Below, piece after piece: positions 19,480 through 29,133 of a DNA stretch of 64,000 bases. Each line of letters begins with the position of its first letter. Position 1 is the stretch's first letter. The DNA is from Candolleomyces eurysporus (lineage: Eukaryota > Basidiomycota > Agaricomycetes > Agaricales > Psathyrellaceae), in assembly GCA_027579435.1 (NCBI GenBank), contig JANBPK010000707.1:176033-240032 (forward strand), read 5' to 3'. The notes under the pieces were generated by a model that made no database searches, was not told the DNA's origin, and saw only the letters and a list, made by a program, of their open reading frames with translations. The translations under genes were made by a program, and so were the position numbers.

Positions 19480-20290
19480 CTCACAAAACTGCTCGAACTT
19501 ATACATTGAGATCAGCCAATATGCTGCTCTTTGTCGTCCATGTCAAAGTTGCACTCTCTGTTGAATCTATTCGACGTCTCTTTGCCTAGCCTTCTCAGTC
19601 TACGGAGATCTTCCTTCAGTTTGCCTGTCATGGTTCAGCGGATTTTGGAGTGCGGAAATGGGCATAATATCACTAGCCCTTTCAGCGATTGGATTCGCGA
19701 TAGCATGATGTATGCCTTGGCCTCTCGCGGAAGTTATGCCTACTACTGCTCTCTCTAGCGTGCGTCCTTTGCTTTTGTAGTCTGTGTACGAATAAGCTGG
19801 TATCAGCGGTAGCTGGGTACGACGGAATGACTGGGCCGATAAATGGTGCGTGGGCTGGGACAGTTTGATGATTATACTAGACAGGAAAATCGGGACGACA
19901 CCTCGTGGAAGGCTCGGCGCTTTGATCTGGCAGCCTGGTATGTGCACATATACAGTAAAAGCCGATCGTCTCCCTTCTGTGTCCGGATTGTATACGTATA
20001 CCACGTCGTGCACAGTTCCTTCCAACCCATCAACGATGCCTACCAATGGAATCGAAACTTTTTCTGTGACCATTACTCTCATTCCCGGGAATAGAGGTAG
20101 TTGTCCTAGGGCTTCTGACATCGATCGGGACGGTAGGTTCCAAAGGTATGCCGCTTCTTCGCCATTCGCTCTTTGCGTCTGACTGTGTCGATCGAATAGT
20201 AGATGTGAGCTTCCTGACGCAGTCGACGAGCATGGAATGGGAGTAGCAGTACGTTCAGCGCGCCCAAACGATGCTTTTATACCCTCGAAA
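19480..20290 (-). pseudogene. C-terminal remnant of a PIF1-like DNA helicase
   Basis: The minus strand reads HARRLRQEAHIYYSIDTVRR (about 20240), then LFPGMRVMVTEKVSIPLVG, EGTVHDVVYV, VYVHIPGCQIKAP, GVVPIF, RTQLPLIPAYSYTDYKSKGR and AVVGITSARGQG. This is the helicase 1B/2B end of the PIF1-like family common in basidiomycetes. After ARGQG the frame shifts: YIMLSRIQSLKGLVILCPF follows in a different frame, and a TGA comes soon after. The segment before LFPGM is also in another frame. No ATPase (Walker A or B) part is present upstream. So it is a truncated, frameshifted remnant. It is of a different PIF1 lineage from the Helitron helicase at 53 kb. Confidence 0.75.
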
Positions 20291-20903
20291 CATAGACCAG
20301 ATCCATTAACTGGTAAAGGCTAAGCATGCATGACTGACAGCCGGTGACGCGCTCCGCCGACAGGCTCGCCTCACAACCCTGATTGACAAAACTTTGTTTG
20401 ATGCAAACCCGCCCCGTCACTTAGCGGACCATTGCCTTTCTGTTGTGACTTCGATTGTTGTATTCGACTCGGTCGCGTCTCATCTGTTCACCCTAGACTC
20501 GTAATCAATACTGCTCTATGAGGATATTTGATAAATAAAAGCCGCGCTCGCGCGGATCCTCGATAGAGGGTTATGATCCATCGGAGATCGTCACGCGACC
20601 TTAAAGGACCAGTCACAGGTTTATGTCCACCCTACTCCGCTGCAATAATTTAAATCAGTAGATATCGTCTCTCGAAGTGTCCAGGTCTGCCCGGATGGGC
20701 CGTTCTATAGGCCGTTCTATAGGCAGTGGAAAGAAGATCTGACACTTGATTAGGCTCATGCCATTGGTCCCATCAAGTGAGGCAGCTCTGGGCGCTTAAG
20801 TCTGATAGCAACGTGTCCAAGTACGTGTCCAAGTACGTGTCCAAGCATTAGACACTTTTTACCTCCTCGCACTGAAAATTAGTTGTTCAGTGAAACCTCT
20901 ACC
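20291..20903. other. Flank upstream of the SEC11-like gene
   Basis: No gene seen. It holds two short tandem repeats at 20698-20845 (listed) and forms the presumed promoter region of the SEC11-like gene. Confidence 0.45.
20698..20845. repeat. Two 12-bp tandem repeat blocks
   Basis: GGCCGTTCTATA occurs twice in tandem at 20698-20721. ACGTGTCCAAGT occurs three times in tandem at 20811-20845 (the last copy imperfect). They lie 60-200 bp upstream of the SEC11-like start codon. A role in expression is only a possibility. Confidence 0.7.
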
Positions 20904-21640
20904 ATGTTTATCGAAGAGCTAAGGGCGTTTCAAAGGCTTGGACTTCGCTATGTGAGTGTTTGATCTGTCGCTGCCGAAAACTAGAAGGATGGACCATATC
21001 ATGTTTCAGGTCCTCCTCCTAGTTCTCAACTTTGCCTCTGTCATGGCCTCTGGCTTAATGATTTGGAAGGGATTGGGAATAATCACAAACTGTGAATCGC
21101 CCATTGTCGTCGTGCTGAGGTACGTTGCGAAGCGATCCGGGAAATACTTCACAAAGGGCTCAAATACTTTGGTATCCTAGCGAGTCAATGGAACCTGCTT
21201 TTCGCCGTGGCGACCTACTCTTTTTGACAAACCCCTCCTCAGAGCAATACAAAACTGGTGATATTACCGTTTACAGAGTCCCCGGCGCCGACATACCTAT
21301 CGTTCACCGAGTACTGGAAACCCATGATGTTCCTCCCATAATAGATATTCGACAGTATACCAAGTCAATGACACGGTCGAAACCTACGACCAACGCTGAT
21401 CGCTTGGAGAAAGATAATCAACTATTGTTGACAAAGGGAGACAATAACCATGTGGACGACATCGAGCTCTACAGAGGACTGGAGTGGCTTGAAAAAAAGC
21501 ATATCGTAGGAAAGGTTCGAGGGTGCGTTTGTCCCCATTCTCAACCGAGTGAGAGCGATCCTCATAGCGGACTATTCAGATTTCTCCCTTACGTGGGATT
21601 TGTTACAATTACTATGGTGCGTCTGCCGTGTATGATCTAG
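20904..21640 (+). CDS. SEC11: SEC11-like signal peptidase catalytic subunit, atypical copy
   Basis: Exons 20904-20951 ([15 protein letters not shown]), 21010-21119 ([21 protein letters not shown], the membrane anchor) and 21181 on join in phase to give [25 protein letters not shown]11 is the serine protease of the ER signal peptidase complex. The Ser of SMEPAF, the His of IVHRVLE and the Asp of [11 protein letters not shown] are all present, so the catalytic triad is intact. The residue normally Gly in the SGSM motif is Glu here. Downstream, [18 protein letters not shown] and [11 protein letters not shown] follow the family, but then the frame reads VRLPCMI and stops at 21640. I see no exon for the usual last C-terminal segment, although GTGCGT after ITM could be a donor. 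Either a diverged second copy or a gene losing function. Confidence 0.7.
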
Positions 21641-22959
21641 CGATTAAATTTTGAACTCTTCGAGCAAGAAATCTTTACCAGAGCAACTTTACTTAGCTAA
21701 AGCGCGCATTTTCGGGGAGTCAGGATCTCCTCGCTCTCCAACATCGAGAGTCAACCCAGACCGCGTTTCGTAGAGGGCAAACGCCGTTTTCCTCCACCAA
21801 TCTCTGACTGGACCCTAGCCTCATGTCGCATCTGTTACCAATGTACCTTATTGATTTAGGCTTCGCGCCGTGTAACACATTTATCGTTTGTGCGAGGAAC
21901 GTTAACCAGCCAGTTCGTAGATCGATCCAGGGTCATGCTTGAGCCGCACGCGTTCGGCACCAACATTTGGCGACTCCCGATGTCAAAGCTCGTCTGGCTT
22001 CGATATCCTGCGGAGCCCCTCGCCGAAACTTCTGAATTTCCGAGCTTGAAACTCAAGAAAGGCAGCAACGGCGCTATTTTTGGCTATACCTCCTCTCCGA
22101 TTCGGACTCGGGCCCTCAAGAAGTTGGCATGAATAGGCGGTTCTGTATACCTGATGCTCCAAGGACCAAGGTAAGAGAATCCAGAATACTCCCATACGAT
22201 GCTTGGACTAGCTAGTAGTAGTCGCCAACGAGCCCTTCGTGCCCGCATTGCCCGCATGTGGTTACGGTATGCATACGATCGAAGGACAAATGACATACAC
22301 ATGCCAGTCAACTCGCAATGAGAAGCCTCGGCACTCAGGGTTCAGTCACCTTAGCGAGCCCACCATACCCGCACGAGGCATACGAAGAATCAACAGTTAT
22401 TTATAAGTGAGTACTAAGTATATCTTGTACTACGAGTCCGAATTTTAACCAGGCGTGTCAAGTAAACTGTACGTTGAATATACATCACTACAGAATTTTT
22501 ACCGGGTAAGTAGCGTACAAAGTTAGGGCGAGCACACTGTAAACACAATTACGTACGTCAATGTCCGAGTAACCGAGTCTATGACCGGGAATCAAGTGTC
22601 CGAAAGGCGGAAGGGGGCGGATGAGATGAGTTCATGCAGGGAAAGTCGGAAGATAGGAAGAAGAGGGGAGGCAGTAAAGATGAGAAGAGAAATATGTAAG
22701 TATGTGAAGATGGTCCAAATGAGCGTGGATAAAATGAGAGAAAGTCCCACTATGCTACGAAACCCAAGTGTACGAGTACAGTTCATTTTCGAATTTTGGA
22801 ACGCGGGAGGGAGCAAGCAATGTGCGAATTGACGGATGGATCAGTATGGTGACGTTTCGATGAATTAGGAATTCCAATATGGGTTAAGATTAATCGGAAG
22901 ATGGTAGTCGCAGCAAATGAAGAACTATGACAGCGGCATGAGCACGGCCAACGAAAAGA
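21641..22959. other. Intergenic stretch, no gene seen
   Basis: Open frames are short and without motifs (longest about 80-83 codons). The right end is the 3' flank of the chitin deacetylase. Confidence 0.45.
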
Positions 22960-24646
22960 TCACAGGAGCAAGGCCGCGAGAAGAGCGCCCAAGGTCACGG
23001 ACACAGTCCAGTGGTACGACGCTCGAACCGAAGAACTATTGGCAGGTTCAGACTGCGAAGGGCCCCCTGACTCCGTGGTCGTAGAAGCCGCGGTGGTAGT
23101 AGTCGCAGACGTAGTACCAGCTGTGGTGGTGGTGATGGCTGAGGTGGTGCTAGTGGTGTCGGATGGAGTGTCACTGCCTCCAGCCCCGTCCACAATGGAA
23201 GCCCTTTGAACGCTCGAAGTCGAGCTCCGCGCATTCTGATACGAGCCACCGCCATAGACAGAGGCCAAAGACTCGAATCTCCAACCGTTCTGCGCAATCA
23301 GAGGGAAGGCAGAGGTGAAAACAGAGACGGTATCCTCGGTCCTTTCGTGGTGAAGAACGACAAGCCCAGGTGATTTCGGACCTAGAAAGAGTCGGGATCG
23401 GACTCAATCTCCTCGATTCAAGGAAATGGAAAGTGCGGAAGCTTACCACCGAGCCATTCAGTCACCTCAGTTACAATCTGCTCAGGCGTGGTCCCGCCAG
23501 ACGCCAACCTCCAGTCGTTCACACTAAATTCCATCAACTTCAGTAAAAAGGCGACTAATCGAACAATAGAAACTCACTCTCGATTCCAGATGACAGTCTC
23601 CAAGCCAAATACCTATAATGACAGATTTCGAATCAGATGTGGAATTTCTACCAAGAATGAGCGACTCACCTCTTCGGCAATCGCTCGAACACGGTTGTCA
23701 GAATCTCCATAGGGAGGACGCCAGTAGCGGGCGACACGACCCCCAGTGGATTCGTGGATAATTTGCATCGTCCAGCCGAGCTACCCAGAACATCACTGTC
23801 AGTCAGGAAGTGGGAATTTTCGATAAAACGCACATACCTGGGCAACAACGTCCAGGTTGCTCAGCGTGGTCATGTGGGGGTGATTGTAAGTGTGCACAGC
23901 AATGTCGTTACCAGCGTCGAAAGCCTTCAAGAACAGGGTAGGCTGTTGCAAGATGTTGAGCCCGATCATGAAGTGAGTGGTTTGAACGTTGTTGGCAGTC
24001 AAGAAGTCCACAAGTTCCTCTGTGCCCTGGAAAGAGTTTGCGCGATAAGCACCGCCGACCTCATCCTAAGACGTCCAGGGGATCTACTCACATCGAGAGG
24101 TCCGTCGTCGAACGAACTAGCAAACACACCGTCTGGGGCATCCCAGATGTCATCAGCATGCCGACACCTGTACGTCGTCGAGCAAATCTCTGGACCGATT
24201 GGGTTCAGACCAGGTGGGTAGACGGGATTAACGGGATCGCCTGGGTTCGCGGTCGGAGGAAGAGTCGTCTGCGGAATGTCTGGGATCCTCCCAGCAGCGA
24301 CGGCGGCGTTAAGTGCATCCACCCAAGCACTTGGCAATTGGCTCGAATCGGGGAGACCTTGAGGGTAAGGTGCAGCCCACTCTATTTAATGGAATGGGTT
24401 GGCCTGTCCATTTAGGAGATAAATTTAGTTCAACGCACCTGGGGAACCAACGGCTGGGCGTCGGACGCCATCATCCGGAGCGCGTCTAAAAAGTTTATGA
24501 ACGGGATGGCTTTCGGGTTGATACCATTCTCCTGGCAGTTGAACGTGTTCTACATGAGTGTGATCGTGAGTGTCGTGCGGGATTGTGACCGCCAGAGCGG
24601 AGCGCAGAGTAGCCCCCAGCAGCAGCAGCGCTGTAGAAAGGAGCAT
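22960..24646 (-). CDS. CDA: GPI-anchored chitin deacetylase (CE4 family)
   Basis: Removes acetyl groups from cell-wall chitin to make chitosan. Start at 24644-24646 gives a signal peptide ([19 protein letters not shown]). Exons in order carry the family landmarks: [39 protein letters not shown], metal/base motif [40 protein letters not shown] (metal-binding histidines), [34 protein letters not shown], then [21 protein letters not shown] and [15 protein letters not shown]. The C-terminus is a Ser/Thr/Ala-rich linker followed by a hydrophobic tail ([14 protein letters not shown]), as for a GPI signal, so the enzyme is expected at the plasma membrane or wall. About eight introns of 50-60 nt. All five CE4 motifs are present; the final motif reads LHHE where many homologs have LEHE. 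Divergent from the DUF1769 gene. Confidence 0.9.
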
Positions 24647-25151
24647 GTCGGTCGAACGGAAGGAAAAGGAGGAGAGAAAGAGAGGAAGAAAGATAGAGAA
24701 CTGCCGAGACTGTCGGTCGCTCTTTAGCGGCAAATGGAGGCCGGACCCAGCAAACAAAGACACATGTGGAGGGCGTCTTTCTGGAGATAAGGCCTTTGCG
24801 GGCAGTGCTCGGACCCTTTTTCTTCACACTGCCGCGGGGTGCTCCGGATGGAGCCGCATCTAGGTTTGTGCTGAACAGAAGGTGGGGCATGGTCAAAAAA
24901 TTGTTCTTGGTGGAACATAGGGCGCGGAACAGACTGAATGGATCTGCAATGAAGCCTATCAGCGGTCTATCATCATGAATGGTGGTGTACGTTGAAAGTT
25001 GTTGCCAACTCAACATTGACTCAAGATATTCGGCCCGCTCGGAGCTGTCATGTCAAAGATCCGTGGGAAGATCAAGTTGTTCCGGCTTCTATGACGTCAC
25101 ACTCTAGCGGGTACCGTGATCACTCTCCTTTAGCAACGACCATAAGCTACC
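24647..25151. promoter_or_regulatory. Shared upstream region of chitin deacetylase (-) and DUF1769 gene (+)
   Basis: About 500 bp between two divergent start codons. It must hold both promoters. No individual element identified with confidence. Confidence 0.5.
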
Positions 25152-26207
25152 ATGAAGCTCCGCGTGCTCGCCGGCCCAAACCCCTCTGCCCTCTCCCCGA
25201 TCCCCATAAACAACGGTCAAGCCTACCCCATCGTTTCAGAGTTGTTTGAGGGGAAGGTCGTGGTGTTTATCAGGGGCTTGCCTCCGTCGTCTTCCCTAGA
25301 CGATGCGGGTGCCTCACCATGGAATGCCGATGCATATTTCGGCAATTCAGAGCGAGCCTCGACTACTTGGTCGATCCAGGTACAAGGCCGCTTCCTCAAA
25401 CCATTTTCTGCGGACGATGTACTCTTCGGAAACACCTTCGACAGACCATTGAAGCTTCCCTGGGGCACAAGTGCAATATTGAAATTTATGAACTACATCG
25501 ACCCTACACTCGAACACGACCTACAGAGTACGACGAAGCCATGGGCACTGAGTCCGCTGATTGCCACGATGCCATATTTTGCACATCGTCGTATGGACAC
25601 GGCCTCGGCACAACAGATCGAGTTTCCGATGAAGACAACCCTGGTAGATGATACCTCCGAACTATACCACTCCTACACCCCTCCGCCTGCGTCTTCCTCC
25701 GGTGATACCAACGACGGCGACCCGTCATTTATCAATCTCAAATATCTGCCGAGCCCTCGCCGCTCGTTCTTCTCCAAACCCGAGCACAGACGTCTCGTCA
25801 CTTTCGGTCCCGACGACTCCATCACGACGGATTTCTGCTACGGATTTCTCTCGTTTACCCCGTCTCCGGATTCCGCTGGTAGCATCGGATCGTATTGGGG
25901 CACCGGGACAGGACCGAGACTCGAGATTCCAGGCGGCTTGAGCTTTGATCTCGGCCACTACTGGGACGGTCAACCTGTCAGGTTTGTTTGCTGTGAAAGA
26001 AAGCGGCCTAGGGGAGGAAGCGACGGGAGGGTGTATCCGGAGGACGACGAACCTTGGGGAAGGATATTCTGGTGCGTTGCCATCGAGATAGTGGAAGACG
26101 ATGAAAGTGAGGAAGAGGAAGAAGGAAATGACGGAGATAATGGGGAGAAAATCACAGATTCGGGCAGGATTAACGATATGGACAAAGGCGCGGACGATAT
26201 TGACTAA
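25152..26207 (+). CDS. DUF1769 family protein
   Basis: Intronless frame of 351 residues from ATG at 25152. It opens with KLRVLAGPNPSALSPIPIN and contains TTWSIQVQGRFL, DVLFGNTFDRPLKLPWG, ILKFMNYIDPTLEHDL, KPWALSPLIATMPYF and, near the C-terminus, FCYGFLSFTPSPDSAGS, PRLEIPGGLSFDLGHYWDG, PVRFVCCERK and IFWCVAIEIVEDDE. This block order is that of the fungal DUF1769 family, whose members have no established biochemical function. The last 40 residues are acidic (EEEEEGNDGD) and probably disordered. Length agrees with the family. Cytosolic by default, as no signal or membrane segment is seen. Confidence 0.85.
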   Translation: MKLRVLAGPNPSALSPIPINNGQAYPIVSELFEGKVVVFIRGLPPSSSLDDAGASPWNADAYFGNSERASTTWSIQVQGRFLKPFSADDVLFGNTFDRPLKLPWGTSAILKFMNYIDPTLEHDLQSTTKPWALSPLIATMPYFAHRRMDTASAQQIEFPMKTTLVDDTSELYHSYTPPPASSSGDTNDGDPSFINLKYLPSPRRSFFSKPEHRRLVTFGPDDSITTDFCYGFLSFTPSPDSAGSIGSYWGTGTGPRLEIPGGLSFDLGHYWDGQPVRFVCCERKRPRGGSDGRVYPEDDEPWGRIFWCVAIEIVEDDESEEEEEGNDGDNGEKITDSGRINDMDKGADDID

Positions 26208-27265
26208 AGAACGCGTGTGGGTGTTTACTTAGCTTTGCCCGGGAAGAGTGTATTTCTGGGTGCATCCCAACTTCGTCGACCCGCTACTCTACCGGCCACA
26301 TCTCGCACTGTATCATCCGTACATCCCATATTGTCGTCGACTTGGGATGCAGAAAAAAATCCTTACTTAGGAGAAGAGCGAAGTCTCATTCATGATCGTC
26401 AACAGCGCAGCCATAATATCACAAGCAGACTCGGATATGGTGCTCTCCGGTCTCTCAGTCCCAGATCCAAGTACTCTTGAAGCAGATCACCAGCTCACGA
26501 TCGCTGGCCCTCAGCCACGCTCCTCGCCTTCATTCTGGATGCGAATGCCTTCTATCGCGCCAAAGAGCCTTCGATCGACGCAGGCTCGATGTGGAGTGAA
26601 CAATTTGCGTAGGGATTTGCTTGAGGAGTAATCCTGTGCGTAGCAATGCGTTGTCGGGGTGACTCAGGCAGGACGCTAACCAGTCAAGAATCGGAGATCA
26701 TGATAAGGTCGATGCCTATTTCTCTGCCGCATCTGGCCCCTTGGAACAGCTGTCTTTTTTCTCATCGTTTCAGGTGGCTTCGTGGAACAGCTCAATGGTT
26801 TACTGACGACTTCATTTCGTCATGGTTCCAGGTTGACCCATGTTCCCCGGCTCACCAGCAAGGCTTTCGCACTCCAGCTAAGTAATTGCAATCCACATTT
26901 TACGAGCTCGAGCAAAGGAATCGAGGTCTCTATCTCCTGCCTTTCCTCAGTCGTTGGAGTCCATTCGATTTAGATATACGGATGCTGGCGAAGTGGATGA
27001 TCGGGCGATCAGAAGTGAGGCTGCAAGTTGGTAGCCTGATTACTGCGCCAAGTCAGCCGGACCTCTAACAATTCAACCTTGGTCATGACGGCTGCTAGGG
27101 ATGAGTACCAACTATTAGCAGAGAGCTCTAATGGTATGTTTAGTGGTTCTGCTATGCCGTCTTTTCCCTCAGGCACGGTTCGAAGTTGTGTTTGTGGGGG
27201 CATGTTTTGACTTGCTTTCGTTTTGATGGCATCGGCGGCCTGCAGATCCGATCCTCCTCTTGACA
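26208..27265. other. Intergenic stretch, no gene seen
   Basis: Frames up to about 87 codons without motifs. Probably the 3' flank of the DUF1769 gene and the promoter of the F-box-like gene. Confidence 0.45.
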
Positions 27266-28703
27266 ATGAACTCGACCTCGACGATGAGCCTCAGCGCAGA
27301 GCTCCTTGAGCTGATAATTGACGAACTTGGGGCAGACGCAGAAGAGCGGCAAACCAGCTCCCCAGCTTTCCAGGCCCTGCTCAGTTTCTCTCTCACAAGT
27401 CATGCTGCACTTCCCAGGTGTCGAACCCACATCTTCGGCCACTTCACCATAGACCGTCCGGAAGTCAAGGGGCGATCCATCTCTCCAGTAGAACATCTAA
27501 AAATGTCTAGGGACATCCTCGAAGCCTATCCCCACCTTTCATATTATATTCGTCGCGTCGTCGCATGGCGCGGTGGCCTAGGGACCATGAATGGCGATCC
27601 TGTCAATGATCGAGAGACTATTGGATCCACCTTCTACACCGTCTTTCCGCAAATACTCGTCCGACTCCACAACCTTGAATCCCTGCATCTCAACAGATCG
27701 GGATTGACCATGGAGCCACATATCCGTCACGAGCCTCCGCGGTTTCTAGAGGCACTCTACACTTTCTTGAGTCGGGAGGGACCAGACAACAAATTGAAGG
27801 AGCTTGAAGTACATGGTTTTTATCGTTTTGATAGAAATGTACTATCCTTGCTGCCACCCACTTTACAGGCTTTTGCATGTAGCCAACAAGTCCGCGCCAA
27901 CTTCAAGGACCTCCCTCCTGCCACACGGAGAGGGTGGAAATTTCAGTTACGGGCTCTCGATATCGAAGATAACCTCGATCTCATTCTGCCGATGGTCCAG
28001 TGGCGATCAGGTTGGCCCTTAGCCGCTTTGAGGTGCCTGCGATGCTCGATTGGCAACCAATGGGAGAGTCTACAATGCTTCGTTGACATCATCAAACTGA
28101 CGTCGTCCACTCTTCAAGTATTGGACATCGAAACCTTCCCCAGAAGATCATCACGTACGTCCCCCGTACTTGCTCCTCGTGTCGCGCTTCTGAGCGCATT
28201 CTTTATTTATTTTAGTAAAGCGACTCTTCCATGAGGATTCGATCCCAACCCTCCCAAACTTGACATCCCTATCCATAGCCATCGATATGGACGGCTACAG
28301 AGTGCATCGCGGTAGCTCCCGCTGCCCATCCATAGTTCCAGCATTCTTCTCATACATGATCCAAAAAGTTCCCGCCCTCCAAACCCTCAAACTACACGCA
28401 GCCTGGTCATTCCGGGGAGGAGCAAAGAGGTACTCAACTCAAGGTAGCTACATAGCACCAGATCGCGGTTGGGCAGAGTTGGACGAGCTTCTGGCAGGAT
28501 CGAGCGTCCGATGCCTACTCCCAGACCTCCAGTCCGTCCACGTCAAGGTGACCATAGATGTCGCTTTGAAGATTAATCCGGATTCTCGCCTTCTGCGCCC
28601 ACGCCGCGACCCCGAGGAGCTCCAAAGCGCGATCAAAGAAATGACCCTTGCTCTGGGTAGAACACGAATGAGGCTCGGTGCAGACAACGTGGTCTGTCGA
28701 TAA
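27266..28703 (+). CDS. F-box-like protein with leucine-rich C-terminal region
   Basis: ATG at 27266 (NSTSTMSLSAELLELIIDEL); the segment LSAELLELIIDELG..FQALLSFSLTSHAALPRCR fits a fungal F-box-like motif, which binds Skp1 in SCF ubiquitin ligases. The rest carries irregular Leu-rich stretches (LVRLHNLESLHLNRSGL, NKLKELEVHGFYRF, PDLQSVHVKV) as in basidiomycete F-box proteins with LRR-like folds. One intron (GTACGT at about 28155 to TTTTAG before 28216) joins FPRRSS to LKRLFHEDSIPTLPNLTSL in phase. Total about 460 residues. The substrate is unknown; such genes form large, fast-evolving families in Agaricomycetes. Confidence 0.75.
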
Positions 28704-29133
28704 TGCGAGGATCTTGAGTTCGTAGATGTAATTTTACTCAAATGCAGAGGCATCATGCAATTACCATGGAATTTGTACCAATAAATACTGTATATTCATT
28801 TATTTAACTGTCTAGGCGATAACAAAATAAGAAAGACGACGTCCGAAACCTATAAATATGTTACAAATAAGCGCGAATTTCTCCAACAACGACATGATCA
28901 TGAGATACAAGAAAGAAGAGGGCAAACAAGAAAGAGAAAAAGCCTAGGCGATGAGATCGTGGTAGTATGATACAGAAGAGAACTTTGTGAGTGCGCGTGA
29001 GCGTTGCAGGGGGGGNTGCTACGAAGTGAATGTCCGTCCATCACAACAAGAAAATCGAGGGCGTCCGAGTCGAAAGACGACGACGCCGTCTAGAAAATCT
29101 GCAAACCATTTTTTCTTTTGTCTACCATGCGTG
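28704..29133. other. Convergent 3' flanks of F-box-like gene and TPS2
   Basis: AT-rich, no gene. An N at 29016 follows a G run. The two neighbouring genes end towards each other here. Confidence 0.5.
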
